55,211 nt of DNA from positions 30,457-85,667 of the forward strand of contig KE159535.1 in NCBI GenBank assembly GCA_000403215.2. The letters run 5' to 3'. Made by a program: the position numbers and the translations under genes. The notes beneath the pieces are model-generated. The model ran no database searches, was not told the origin of the DNA, and saw only the letters and a list, made by a program, of their open reading frames with translations. Numbering within the stretch: position 1 is the first letter of the stretch; the number at the start of each line of letters is the position of its first letter. The DNA is from Lachnospiraceae bacterium A4 (GTDB taxonomy: Bacteria > Bacillota > Clostridia > Lachnospirales > Lachnospiraceae). Shown piece after piece: positions 1-7,624 of the stretch.

Positions 1-449
1 GCATAAGGATTTACCTGAACAACGCTGATCCCATTTGAAATCATCCATGCCGCAAGGCAGAACCAGTAGTGGCCGGTCGGCTCTAAGCCAAGTACTATCT
101 GGCTCTTATTATGTTCAGCAGCTATCTGTACTGCCCACTCCTTTGCACTCTGAAACCCCTCAGAATCATTGTTGAATGAATATACGGACTTACTGAGTTC
201 CCTTCCCCTGGTATCGATTGCTCTCATATAGTGTGTTTCACTGCCCACATCGCATCCTAAGATAAGCATGTCATCACTGATAAAGGAGAGTTTTTCGTTT
301 TTATCAAACTTACCATTGGTTTCCAACTCACGCCAGGTTGAAGCTGTAAGACTTTCTTTGATCGCCTCCGCCTTTTTCAAAAGCTCCTGCTGCTCAAAAA
401 TATTTGCTGTTACTACTTGATTTTTCTTTTTTGTTCCTTTAACATTCAT
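1..449 (-). CDS. IS110-family transposase, N-terminal part (runs off window)
   Basis: Reading from an ATG at 449 down to base 1 gives about 149 residues with no stop, so the gene continues outside the window. The translation holds GCDVGSETHYMRAID around residues 64-78 and GLEPTGHYW around residue 120. These carry the first Asp and the Glu of the DEDD (RuvC-like) catalytic domain of IS110-family recombinases. Family knowledge: these enzymes insert DNA using a DEDD domain plus a serine domain and a structured RNA encoded by the element. The serine domain lies beyond the edge. The first Asp is intact here, unlike in the other IS110 copy at 5543-6790. The element cuts off the 3' end of the DUF262 gene next to it. 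Confidence 0.85.
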   Translation of the reverse strand, partial: MNVKGTKKKNQVVTANIFEQQELLKKAEAIKESLTASTWRELETNGKFDKNEKLSFISDDMLILGCDVGSETHYMRAIDTRGRELSKSVYSFNNDSEGFQSAKEWAVQIAAEHNKSQIVLGLEPTGHYWFCLAAWMISNGISVVQVNPY

Positions 450-507
450 TTTAGATACCTCTTGTATTCTTTAGATTTTACCAACTTGCTGGGTCAGTAA
501 TAATCTA

Positions 508-536
508 AATTTACTTGAGGTATTTTTTTGTGTCAA
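508..536 (-). promoter_or_regulatory. Putative promoter in the left end of the partial IS110
   Basis: On the minus strand a TTGACA (536-531) is followed after 17 nt by TAAATT (513-508), upstream of the transposase ATG at 449. Between them and the ATG, TTTAGAT and ATCTAAA could pair as a hairpin. The non-coding leader is only about 95 nt, probably too short to hold a full bridge RNA, which may then lie at the unseen end. Confidence 0.45.
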
Positions 537-1173
537 TCTCTTGACCTATTTAAAGTATACAGGAAGCTTCCTATTATCGTAGTCCTCCCTTTTAGGATTA
601 ACTATCTGCATGTAAATTATTGCATTTTTAATTAAATCATTAAGAAATTGTGTATATGTTATCTCGTTTTTCGCTATAACTGCATTAAATGATTCATATA
701 ATTTATTAGAATATACCTTCTTATACTTTGAAGACCAATAATGCTGATAAAATGTTGCTAATCCGACGCTCTCTTTTCCAGAACATAATATTGACTTAAG
801 TTTCTTCCAAGATTCGTCTGCAAAATCTGCAGGTTCTACCTTATTCAATAACTCAAACAATTAATTTTTTATTAAATCAATATGTGCTAATCTTTTCCCC
901 TTTGCATTCAAAATTTCAAATATTTTGTTTGCTTGATCCCGATCTGTAGTTGAAATTGAAACAAATGTAGAATTAAGGACTTGATCTCGGAGTGCTTTTA
1001 AAATATCGACTTCTAAAAGAGAATCTACTATTTCGCTACCATGTTTTCGTTTCAGCATATCTTTCAGTTTTGTTTCATTTAGCTGACTTTTAAAATATTC
1101 GTAAGTTTCTTTTATGCAATGTTCTTCTTCGGTAACTGCTTCTGCACTTGTCTTTTTATTTTTATCTTGAATA

Positions 1174-2783
1174 CTTGACAGTTGAAAGTTTGTACCACTA
1201 AGAAGCCAGAAAATCCCATTGTTCTTCTGACTTTTCCTGTAGCCTCTGAATTATTCGCGTTATGTATAATTCGGGTTTTTGCGCCAAAAGGCGGAAAAAA
1301 TGTTTTCGGAAGTAGTACATAAGGGTGGCTTCCGAAACCCTTCCTTGGGAAGGTGTCCTCTGGTAACGGATCTGGCTAGAACTAACCTTCCCAATAAAGC
1401 AGATAGAAAGGCTCTGCAGAATTCCCATTGCAATACAGGACAGTGCCATGTGCATCTCAATGGCACGAACGGCTTCCAACACTTTTTGGCGGGGTTTTTC
1501 ACCTTCCACCCTCTCCATGGGCGTAGGCTCCCCTTTCTTCTGGTAGTAGCTTAGCTTCGGCATGTACTTTGACCAGAAGTGGTAACAGAACGCCCCAATC
1601 TGCTGCTTCAGTTCGCGGAATGTACATTCAATCCGGAACCGGTAGCTGTAGAGCCGGATGATGGACAGCGGATCCAGCTCCAGGCTGGTGCTTGCAAGGA
1701 TGCCCTGGACGCCATTCATTTCCACCAGGACGAAGCGCAGTTCCTGATACAGCTTCTGCCCCCATAACAGGTCAATGCAGTAGTAACGGATGGATTCCCT
1801 TTTTCCATAAAGTTCAATCTCCGTTTTCTGGAATTGCCCCCCGCGTGAAGCGAACAGTTCTTTCAGGTGGACAGCCGCTCCTTTTTTGGCAGGCCGTCCC
1901 CTTCCGGGTTTGCGGGGGCCTGGCCTTTCAAATGCGGTACAGGACTTTTTGGCCTTGGTGACGATCTCCATGTGTACATCCCCGCTGCCGTTGAGGGATT
2001 TCAGCTTTTCAAGTGCCGGTACAGTAAGAAAATATCTGTCCAGCAAGAGCAGGGAATTCCCAAAAGTAAGGGCTGCGCGATAAGCATCTTCCACCATCTG
2101 CACCACATGGGAAGCCTCAGAAACAGATGCGCCTTTCCACTCCATGGCAGCCTGCAGGCCGTCATGGAGCCGGATACTCAAAGGAATGCAGGCCCAATTC
2201 CGTACACTTCCGGCTAAGATGCCAAGACCACCGAACATATGCCCATGGATGTACTCCGGTTTTGCGGAGTTTTCGGATTCCTGGAACAGCTTTTTCACCC
2301 CTGGCATACGGCGCCCTTCCTTGGACTGCTTCACCCCGTCGCCCACAAGGACGTGGTAGTTCCCCTCCCTATAGAGGGGAGCATACAGCCTGACAGCGGA
2401 GAACCAACGTTTACGGATTTCCTCCAACGACCATGAGGATGCCCTGAAAAAATGCAGCATGGAATCATAGCAGCCCGGACTTAGTGCAAGGTCACGGATG
2501 ACAGAAGTGACACCAAGTTTATCTGAACGGAGCATAAGCCCTATGATAATGGTTACAAACCAGCGGAAAGCAGCCTTGCGGGAAAAACAGGATTCAAAGT
2601 GGCATAAAACATTTTCAATAAAATTCATCATAATCGTATGGTTAACCACTGGAAAGTATGGTAAACTCATACATGAAATAACTCTTTCAGTGGTTTATAT
2701 CTTTCTTAAGTGTTGCAACTTAAAGATACCATAAATCCATACGAAAGGGTTATTTTTTTTATTGAGAACTTTCAACTCATAAG
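1174..2783 (-). mobile_element. IS4-like insertion sequence, copy 1
   Basis: The element is 1610 bp. Its ends share the imperfect inverted repeat CTTGACAGTTGAAAGTT / CTTATGAGTTGAAAGTT (14 of 17 match). A 7-bp direct repeat, TTGAATA, flanks it at 1167-1173 and 2784-2790. The same element occurs at 25339-26947 with a different 7-bp duplication (TTGATTA), and this pair of copies fixes the ends. The copies differ in length by one T near the right end. It sits inside the DUF262 gene. Confidence 0.93.
1198..2670 (-). CDS. IS4-like DDE transposase (copy 1)
   Basis: The 490-residue protein has an RNase H-like DDE core: Asp111 in LVGDG, Asp211 in LLLLDRYF, and Glu348 in YRFRIECTFRELK. The last is the Y-(2)-R-(3)-E-(6)-K signature of the IS4 superfamily. 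A basic linker (GPRKPGRGRPAKK, around residues 251-263) lies between the second Asp and the Glu, where IS4 members carry an insertion domain. It is a cut-and-paste transposase acting on the inverted repeats of its own element. The protein is identical to the one at 25363-26835, so the two insertions are recent or have been kept alike. The gene looks intact. Confidence 0.93.
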   Translation of the reverse strand: MSLPYFPVVNHTIMMNFIENVLCHFESCFSRKAAFRWFVTIIIGLMLRSDKLGVTSVIRDLALSPGCYDSMLHFFRASSWSLEEIRKRWFSAVRLYAPLYREGNYHVLVGDGVKQSKEGRRMPGVKKLFQESENSAKPEYIHGHMFGGLGILAGSVRNWACIPLSIRLHDGLQAAMEWKGASVSEASHVVQMVEDAYRAALTFGNSLLLLDRYFLTVPALEKLKSLNGSGDVHMEIVTKAKKSCTAFERPGPRKPGRGRPAKKGAAVHLKELFASRGGQFQKTEIELYGKRESIRYYCIDLLWGQKLYQELRFVLVEMNGVQGILASTSLELDPLSIIRLYSYRFRIECTFRELKQQIGAFCYHFWSKYMPKLSYYQKKGEPTPMERVEGEKPRQKVLEAVRAIEMHMALSCIAMGILQSLSICFIGKVSSSQIRYQRTPSQGRVSEATLMYYFRKHFFRLLAQKPELYITRIIQRLQEKSEEQWDFLAS

Positions 2784-3215
2784 TTGAATAAAATAAGCAA
2801 AAAATGGATAATTTGTTTTACTTTTTAATATTCTAACCTCATTTCCATCATCATCTTCTGTCATAATATAAGTAAAAATTTGTCTACTTAATGTATTCTC
2901 ATTTAATTCTATAAATCTATCAGATAATGCTGAAAACATAATAGTTATTGTCGTCAGACGCTGTTGACCATCTACTACCTGTATTTCTTGTTCAGTTCCT
3001 TCTGTAAAATTTCCAATGAACAACATTGTCCCTAGGAAATATTGGCTGGAAGATATTTTTCCATTATTTATTATAAGATTTCCAATCATATCATCCAAAA
3101 ACTCTTGATAATTTTTCTTATCCCATGAATATTCTCGCTGAAATCGTGGAATTATAAATTGTCGTTTAGATCCTAATAAATCTCGTATTGTTTTATCATA
3201 TGGTTTAATATCCAC

Positions 3216-3479
3216 TAAAGTACCTCCAAAATTTTAATCATTTATTGTACGATCATAATTTTATGTCATTCAGCATTTATTATCCAAAACACAACTTACT
3301 TTGATATCCCCCACTAAAAAAGATAAAAGTATTGCTGCCTCATCCAAATTTTTAATCGTAGCATATTTTCGGAATTTCCGTATAAAATTCTGATTCTCAT
3401 ATTATTAAAATGCTTTTAGTTTAAGCATACCATATTTTAATACCAATCTCCATATCTTTTGTCATTTTTCAAAATATAT
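3216..3479. other. AT-rich intergenic region
   Basis: Between the diverging DUF262 gene and the toxin-antitoxin promoter the sequence is AT-rich. I see no ORF, clear repeat or RNA structure in it apart from the DUF262 ribosome-binding site at its left edge. Confidence 0.5.
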
Positions 3480-3508
3480 TTGACATAACTGACGTAATTT
3501 CATATAAT
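3480..3508 (+). promoter_or_regulatory. Consensus sigma-70/sigma-A promoter of the antitoxin RNA
   Basis: TTGACA at 3480-3485 and TATAAT at 3503-3508 are separated by exactly 17 bp, a perfect consensus promoter. Transcription would start near 3515, just before the tandem repeats. A strong promoter fits type III systems, where the RNA antitoxin must be made in excess of the toxin. Confidence 0.85.
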
Positions 3509-3514
3509 ACTATT

Positions 3515-3669
3515 AGAGACGGAGCAATCCGCCATCGAAAATATTGTTCGCACACCGTCTGCGACTAATAAATGTACGGCTTGAAAATATTGCTCGCTCA
3601 CCGGAAGCGTCTAACAAATGTCCGGCTTGAAAATTCTAGCCTTATCCCTCAAGTGATAAGGCTATTTTT
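3515..3669 (+). ncRNA. Type III antitoxin RNA (CptI-like tandem repeats)
   Basis: Two tandem 46-nt units lie at 3536-3581 and 3582-3627. Both run GAAAATATTG(C/T)TCGC(T/A)CACCG ... CTAA(C/T)AAATGT(C/A)CGGCT. A third copy begins (TGAAAAT, 3628-3634) and then breaks off into a terminator hairpin. Architecture known for type III systems: promoter, short tandem repeats, leaky terminator, toxin gene. The toxin endoribonuclease cuts the repeat RNA into units that fold as pseudoknots and inhibit it. The 46-nt unit is longer than the roughly 36 nt of ToxI and fits CptI- or TenpI-type repeats. The exact transcript ends are inferred. Confidence 0.8.
3638..3669 (+). terminator. Rho-independent terminator between antitoxin repeats and toxin
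   Basis: AGCCTTATC (3638-3646) pairs with GATAAGGCT (3655-3663) as a perfect 9-bp stem with an 8-nt loop, followed by ATTTTT. In type III systems this terminator keeps most transcription on the antitoxin and lets some through to the toxin. Confidence 0.88.
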
Positions 3670-3683
3670 ACGGAGAGAACATT

Positions 3684-4166
3684 ATGGATTACCAAGAAGG
3701 ATATGTTTATCATATTAAAGACGAATATTTTATTAAAGCAAATGATCCAAACCTTATGCAAAATAAGGAAAATGGCAACTATCGCCCAACTTTCTACTGT
3801 ATGCGTGATGAAAAAACATCCTTACTTTGGTTGGTTCCCCTCAGCAGTCGTGTTGAAAAATTTCAGGCAATTTATAATAAACAGATAGAAAAATATGGGA
3901 ATTGTCTAACTATTGTTATGGGAGAATATGACGGAAAGCAAGCTGCATTTCTTTTACAGAATATGTTTCCAATTACAGAAAAATATCTTGACCATATACA
4001 TACCCGTAACAACAATCCTGTACCCGTTAAATACTCCATTCAGACTGAAATAAGCACGAAGATAAAACGAATACTACAGCTTCACGCACGTGGAAAAAAG
4101 ATTGTTTTCCCTGATATTTCAAAACTTGAACATCTAATGTTAGAAGAAGCCACATCTGCTGAATAA
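3684..4166 (+). CDS. cptN: Type III toxin-antitoxin system, CptN/ToxN-like endoribonuclease toxin
   Basis: The protein is 160 residues. It starts at an ATG preceded by GGAGAG at the right distance, 14 bases after the terminator T-run. The N-terminus (YVYHIKDEYFIKANDP) and the segment LLWLVPLSSRVEKFQ resemble the ToxN/AbiQ/CptN superfamily, where the Pro-Leu-Ser-Ser stretch sits in the RNase active-site region. A basic C-terminal helix (TKIKRILQLHARGKK) follows. The strongest support is context: a consensus promoter, 46-nt tandem repeats and a terminator directly upstream. The role is expected in stabilising the mobile DNA or in phage defence by abortive infection. The gene appears intact and lies opposite in direction to the neighbouring recombinase remnant. 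Confidence 0.8.
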   Translation: MDYQEGYVYHIKDEYFIKANDPNLMQNKENGNYRPTFYCMRDEKTSLLWLVPLSSRVEKFQAIYNKQIEKYGNCLTIVMGEYDGKQAAFLLQNMFPITEKYLDHIHTRNNNPVPVKYSIQTEISTKIKRILQLHARGKKIVFPDISKLEHLMLEEATSAE

Positions 4167-4189
4167 CCGCAGACATAGCTTCTGATTTT

Positions 4190-5209
4190 TTACAATTCCC
4201 CAACAAAATTATAAACAATCCGCACTTCCTGTGTCTTTACCCCTTCAACTTTCTTAGGCTCTCCAATCAGTATGCGGTTAATCAGTCGGTTTAACACCGT
4301 TTCGTCAAGTTCCGTAATAGCGGCATAACGCCTAATTTCTCCCATGAACATCTGCACATCACCCTCTGAATGTTCCTCCTCACTGATAAGTGCCGTTATC
4401 TCCTGCATACGTTTTTGGTTGCTTTCCTGTTCCTTTTCCATTGCGTCTGTCAGCTTCAGGAAACGCTTTTCCGTAAGTATACCCTTTGCCTTATCCGCAT
4501 ACAAGCTGATGAAAGTATCATCTATCTCCTGATTGCGCTGTGCAAGATTCTCGTATTCCTTTTTCAGACTGTCCGTATCCGCAAGGTACTGTTTTTCCAT
4601 CCTCCGGCTCAGTCTGCCATAAAACGCCTCTTTGTCCTTTAATGCCATAGCCGCAACTTCCTGTACGTCCGAAAGCACAAGATTGTATAAATCCCTTGCT
4701 TCAATTTTATGGCTTGTACAGGCATTTTTCCCTAAACGGTTATAAGTCTGACAGATATAATATGCCTTGTCTATCGGCTCACATTCTTTCCCTGTTCGGC
4801 GGTCTTTGTCCATCCTCCCGACTTTTTCATAACGCACCTGCATGGACTTCCCACAGGTGGCACAGTAGACAATGCCATGAAAAATATTATAATACGGGCA
4901 GCTATTCCCCTTCATAATCGGCGGTCTGCGGTCTATAAGCTGCTGAACCTTATCCCACTCCGCTTTAGGGATAATCGCTTCGTGGCAGTCCTCTATGACT
5001 TCCCTCTGCTCCCTCGGAATGATGTTGTAAGTATTGGAACGTATCCCCTTCTGGTGTGTCTTGCAGACAACATGTGCGCCCTTGTAAAATGGATTTCTCA
5101 AAATGGTTGATATGCGTGAACCGCTCCAAGCATAATAATTCACATCACAGTCCGTTCCCTTCTGCATTCTAGTAATCGGTATCCGTTCTTCCATCAAAAC
5201 CTTGCATAT
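4190..5209 (-). pseudogene. Large serine recombinase, C-terminal part (outer-element LSR)
   Basis: This open stretch encodes about 338 residues of a TnpX/Tn4451-type large serine recombinase. It holds the recombinase domain (STILRNPFYKGAH), the zinc ribbon (FHGIVYCATCGKSMQ ... YICQTYNRLGKNACTSH) and a coiled coil before the C-terminal RYAAITELDE segment. Its reading frame runs to about 5209 (ICKVLMEERIP), where the IS110 begins. Joining it to the frame at 6893 gives GFGNMK-ICKVLMEERIP, as expected for an unbroken gene. The N-terminal catalytic domain is elsewhere (6893-7322 and 41898-42108), so this part is dead on its own. Confidence 0.88.
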
Positions 5210-5289
5210 TTATATCCATTCCTTTCGCTTCGCTCAGGCACAAAACGTAATGAAAATGGTTTCCCTGAGCCTATTTTTTCTTTATATTT

Positions 5290-5535
5290 CTTCTTGTAGG
5301 GAACTCGGTATACTACAAATCACGGGGAGGTGAGTGGGCTGTCCGGCTTGCCGGATGACCGTATATTTATATGTGTAGTCCGCCTTTTCAAGCACAAATA
5401 AGTGTGCATAGCGAACAAGTTCGCATTACAAGCACGTAATCTTATCTTTGTATAAACAATCTCGTTTATGGCTTAGGCGTTCAGTCAATGCCGTCTCTCC
5501 CTATCATCTTTGTCGAACCTTTAGGTTCTGAAAGG
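5290..5535 (+). ncRNA. Candidate IS110 bridge RNA region (5' non-coding end)
   Basis: The 330-bp leader upstream of the transposase has no ORF but several possible stems: CCGGC-tt-GCCGG around 5343-5355, GCGAAC-aa-GTTCGC around 5408-5421, and GAACC-ttta-GGTTC just before the ribosome-binding site. IS110-group elements are known to encode a structured bridge RNA at this end that pairs with target and donor DNA. Assigning this region to that role is inference from position and folding; transcript ends are not determined. Confidence 0.45.
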
Positions 5536-5542
5536 AGTCCCT

Positions 5543-6790
5543 ATGGCTTTAAAAATCGTGTACAAAATCTGTTGTGGCATTAATGTCCACAAAACTTTTG
5601 TAGTGGCCTGCATTGCTTCTACTAACAGCAAAGGTGTGACCACCTATGAGAGCCACCGTTTTTCGACCTACACGAAGGGTCTGAAAGATTTGTTACAATG
5701 GCTTCTCCACCGGAATTGCAGGGATGTCTGTATGGAATCCACCGGTAAATACTGGATCCCCGTTTACAACATTTTGGAAAATGATTGTACGATCGTCCTT
5801 GCCCATCCCAAATATGTTAAGGCTATCCGTGGAAAGAAAACTGACAAGAAAGATGCCAAATGGATTGCTGACCTGTTTAAGCATGACCTTGTTGCTGGCA
5901 GCTTTATGCCCCCCGCTGACATTCGTCAGCTCCGCGACCTTATGCGTTACCGTTTCAAACTGACCTGCTTTAAATCAAGTGAAAAGAATCGTTTGCAGAA
6001 CTGTCTCACGGTTTCCAATATCCAGTTGGGAAACGTTGTCTCGGACACCTTCGGCAAATCTGCTCAGGCGATACTGGATAAACTTTTGGAAAATCCCGCA
6101 GATACTTCCTTTGACCTTGAACCTCTCGTCTACAAAAGTTTGAAAAAGAAACTCCCTGAACTCCGTGATGCCATTGACGGCTTTATCACACCGGAGCAAG
6201 CCGGTAAACTTAAGGTGATCAAAGGTCACTTTGAAGACCTTGAATCCCGGAAGGCAGAGCTTGAAGAACTCATTCTTGCGCTCGCCGCTCCCTATCAGCA
6301 GGAACTTGCCATTCTCCAAACCGCTCCTAGTATCAGCAGTATTTTCACTGCCATCGGAATCATTTCCGAGATCGGTACCAACATGGAGGCTTTTCCTTCG
6401 GCGAAACACTTGTGCTCATGGGCTGGTCTTACACCGACCAACAATGAAAGTGCAGGGAAGAAAAAATCTGTCCGGGTCTCCAAAGCAGGATGCTACATCA
6501 AGCCGCTGCTTGTGCAGTGCGCCAATGCTGTTGTTACCAGCAAAAAGCATCCTGAGATTCGCAACCGCTATCTCCGTCTCAAAAAGCGTCGCGGTCACAA
6601 GAAAGCAATCATTGCCATAGCAAGAATGCTTCTGACTGCATTATACCACATGTTGAAGAACGGAGAAAACTATAATGCAGAACTTTACCGGAAATCCGAC
6701 CTGCCGCCTGCAGACCGTGAGATTACGGTAGAGCAGGCAATCATCATAGCAAGGAATCAAGGTTATAAGATCAAGCCAGCTACTGCGTAA
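5543..6790 (+). CDS. IS110-family DEDD transposase with Asn in place of the first catalytic Asp
   Basis: The protein is 415 residues with an ATG and AAAGGAG eight bases before it. The N-terminal DEDD_Tnp_IS110 domain has Glu65 (MESTGKYW) and Asp101/Asp104 (KKTDKKDAKW). The C-terminal Transposase_20 domain has IGIISEIGTNMEAFPSAKHL and the serine-containing AGLTPTNNESAGKKK block. The motif that normally reads G-I-D-V-H-K is G-I-N-V-H-K here, with Asn at position 14 where the family has the first catalytic Asp. The rest of the protein looks full length and undamaged. If the base is right, this copy may be unable to catalyse insertion. It is unrelated in detail to the partial IS110 at the window start. 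Confidence 0.9.
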   Translation: MALKIVYKICCGINVHKTFVVACIASTNSKGVTTYESHRFSTYTKGLKDLLQWLLHRNCRDVCMESTGKYWIPVYNILENDCTIVLAHPKYVKAIRGKKTDKKDAKWIADLFKHDLVAGSFMPPADIRQLRDLMRYRFKLTCFKSSEKNRLQNCLTVSNIQLGNVVSDTFGKSAQAILDKLLENPADTSFDLEPLVYKSLKKKLPELRDAIDGFITPEQAGKLKVIKGHFEDLESRKAELEELILALAAPYQQELAILQTAPSISSIFTAIGIISEIGTNMEAFPSAKHLCSWAGLTPTNNESAGKKKSVRVSKAGCYIKPLLVQCANAVVTSKKHPEIRNRYLRLKKRRGHKKAIIAIARMLLTALYHMLKNGENYNAELYRKSDLPPADREITVEQAIIIARNQGYKIKPATA

Positions 6791-6892
6791 CCTTAACATT
6801 CTCAATATTCAATTTTTAAAGCAGCCACCGAAAGATGGCTTGTTTGTGATGCGATTAAGGGAATGGATACCCTCTACTTCTCATTTTCAATC

Positions 6893-7322
6893 TTTCATGT
6901 TCCCAAATCCGTCAAGTGCAAGGTCAAATATCCGTCTGATAATCGGCGCAGTTTCCGGATCAATGATAAGATGCCCGTTGTCATCAGGATCACGCATCAG
7001 TCCCAAAAGTGGCTGTCCTCCGCAGAACTTCCCCTGCCTTGAGCGTGTCATGCGCCCTGCAAGCACTTTCTTTGAAATATCCCTGCTATACATATCATTC
7101 AGGATATTTTTAAACGGCGCTATGTCCATTTCCTGCTTGTTCAGGCTGTCGTAATTGTCCGTAATAGCTATGTAGCGTACATTATGTTTTGGGAAAAATA
7201 CTTCCATGTAGCTGCCAGACTCAATATAATTGCGCCCAAGCCTTGAAAGGTCTTTGGTAATCACACAGCCTATCTTTCCCGATTCTATATCACTTATCAT
7301 ACGCTGGAATGCCGGACGGTTG
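6893..7322 (-). pseudogene. Outer-element LSR, middle part of the resolvase domain
   Basis: The minus-strand frame reads [40 protein letters not shown] and on to LDGFGNMK. This is the second half of the serine resolvase catalytic domain and the start of the recombinase domain. The frame is cut at both ends. At 6893 the IS110 begins. At 7322 the sequence switches from LSR to the left end of the 34.6 kb element, so the few extra residues encoded beyond it are not LSR. The missing N-terminus, ending GFTGRNF, is found at 41898-42108. Confidence 0.88.
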
Positions 7323-7425
7323 AAAGCTGACGTTAGATAACGATACTTTTGAAAACACTGGAAAATCAAGGTTTTTCGAGCGACGGACAAGCAGGGTATT
7401 GTACTAAAAACTGAATACGACGCAG

Positions 7426-7475
7426 AAGCGGCGTTTCTTACTCTCTACATGGGAGAACAGGAACGCCGCTTTTTT
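7426..7475 (+). terminator. Hairpin with T-run at the left end of the integrative element
   Basis: AAGCGGCGTT (7426-7435) pairs perfectly with AACGCCGCTT (7462-7471), and a run of T follows. The loop is 26 nt, long for a terminator. It would insulate the element's genes from transcription entering from the left end. Confidence 0.6.
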
Positions 7476-7482
7476 CATGCCC

Positions 7483-7600
7483 TTTGTTACGCAGTAGGGG
7501 CAGAAAAAGCCTTGCTACAAGCGGTTTTCCGGGCGCGTATCTGGCGCGGAAAGGGATTTATACCTTATCCCCCGAAACCGCGTTTCTACTGCGTAACAAA
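7483..7600. other. Structured leader upstream of the HTH/DUF6017 gene (candidate origin or regulatory RNA)
   Basis: TTTGTTACGCAGTAG (7483-7497) and CTACTGCGTAACAAA (7586-7600) form a perfect 15-bp inverted repeat enclosing 88 nt. Inside are the nested pairs GCGGTTT / AAACCGC and GGGAT / ATCCC. The whole would fold into a long cruciform or RNA stem ending 24 bp before the first gene of the element. Its place next to a replication-initiator-like gene suggests an origin or a translation or attenuation control; I cannot tell which. Confidence 0.5.
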
Positions 7601-7624
7601 TCCAAAGCAAAGGAGCTATGAACT

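Larger units (their letters stand above)
546..3215 (-). pseudogene. DUF262 / GmrSD-type restriction gene, broken three ways
   Basis: The start is a GTG at 3215 with GGAGGT seven bases upstream. The first 140 or so residues (3215-2791) contain IPRFQREYSW and QVVDGQQRLTT, the hallmark motifs of the DUF262 ParB-like nuclease/NTPase domain found in GmrSD-type modification-dependent restriction enzymes. An IS4-like element then interrupts the gene. Removing the element and one 7-bp repeat joins AYFIQ to DKNKKTSAEA in frame, and the protein continues through ANKIFEILNAKGKRLAHID. A TAA at 861-863 follows, where a Glu codon would fit. The same frame continues (LFELLNKVEPADFADE) to 546. The remaining C-terminal part is missing at the partial IS110. 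The gene therefore has an insertion, a nonsense codon and a truncation. Confidence 0.85.
5210..6892 (+). mobile_element. IS110-family element inserted in the outer LSR gene
   Basis: The element is about 1.68 kb. Its ends were placed by asking which excision restores the LSR reading frame: keeping bases up to 5209 and from 6893 rebuilds GFGNMKICKVLMEERIP. There is no inverted repeat and no clear target duplication, as expected for IS110. About 333 bp lie before the transposase and about 100 bp after. Ends are certain to within a few bases. Confidence 0.75.

Noticed and set aside
1260-2436. Several open frames on both strands inside the IS4-like elements (also at 25425-26601)
   Set aside because: They overlap the intact transposase in other frames, lack ribosome sites and show no family motifs. 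Their presence in both copies only reflects identity of the elements.
5200-6900. CT-core ends for the IS110 element (CT at 5222 and 6891)
   Set aside because: Excision at those bases leaves the LSR out of frame with an extra stop, whereas ends at 5209/5210 and 6892/6893 restore a family-like sequence.
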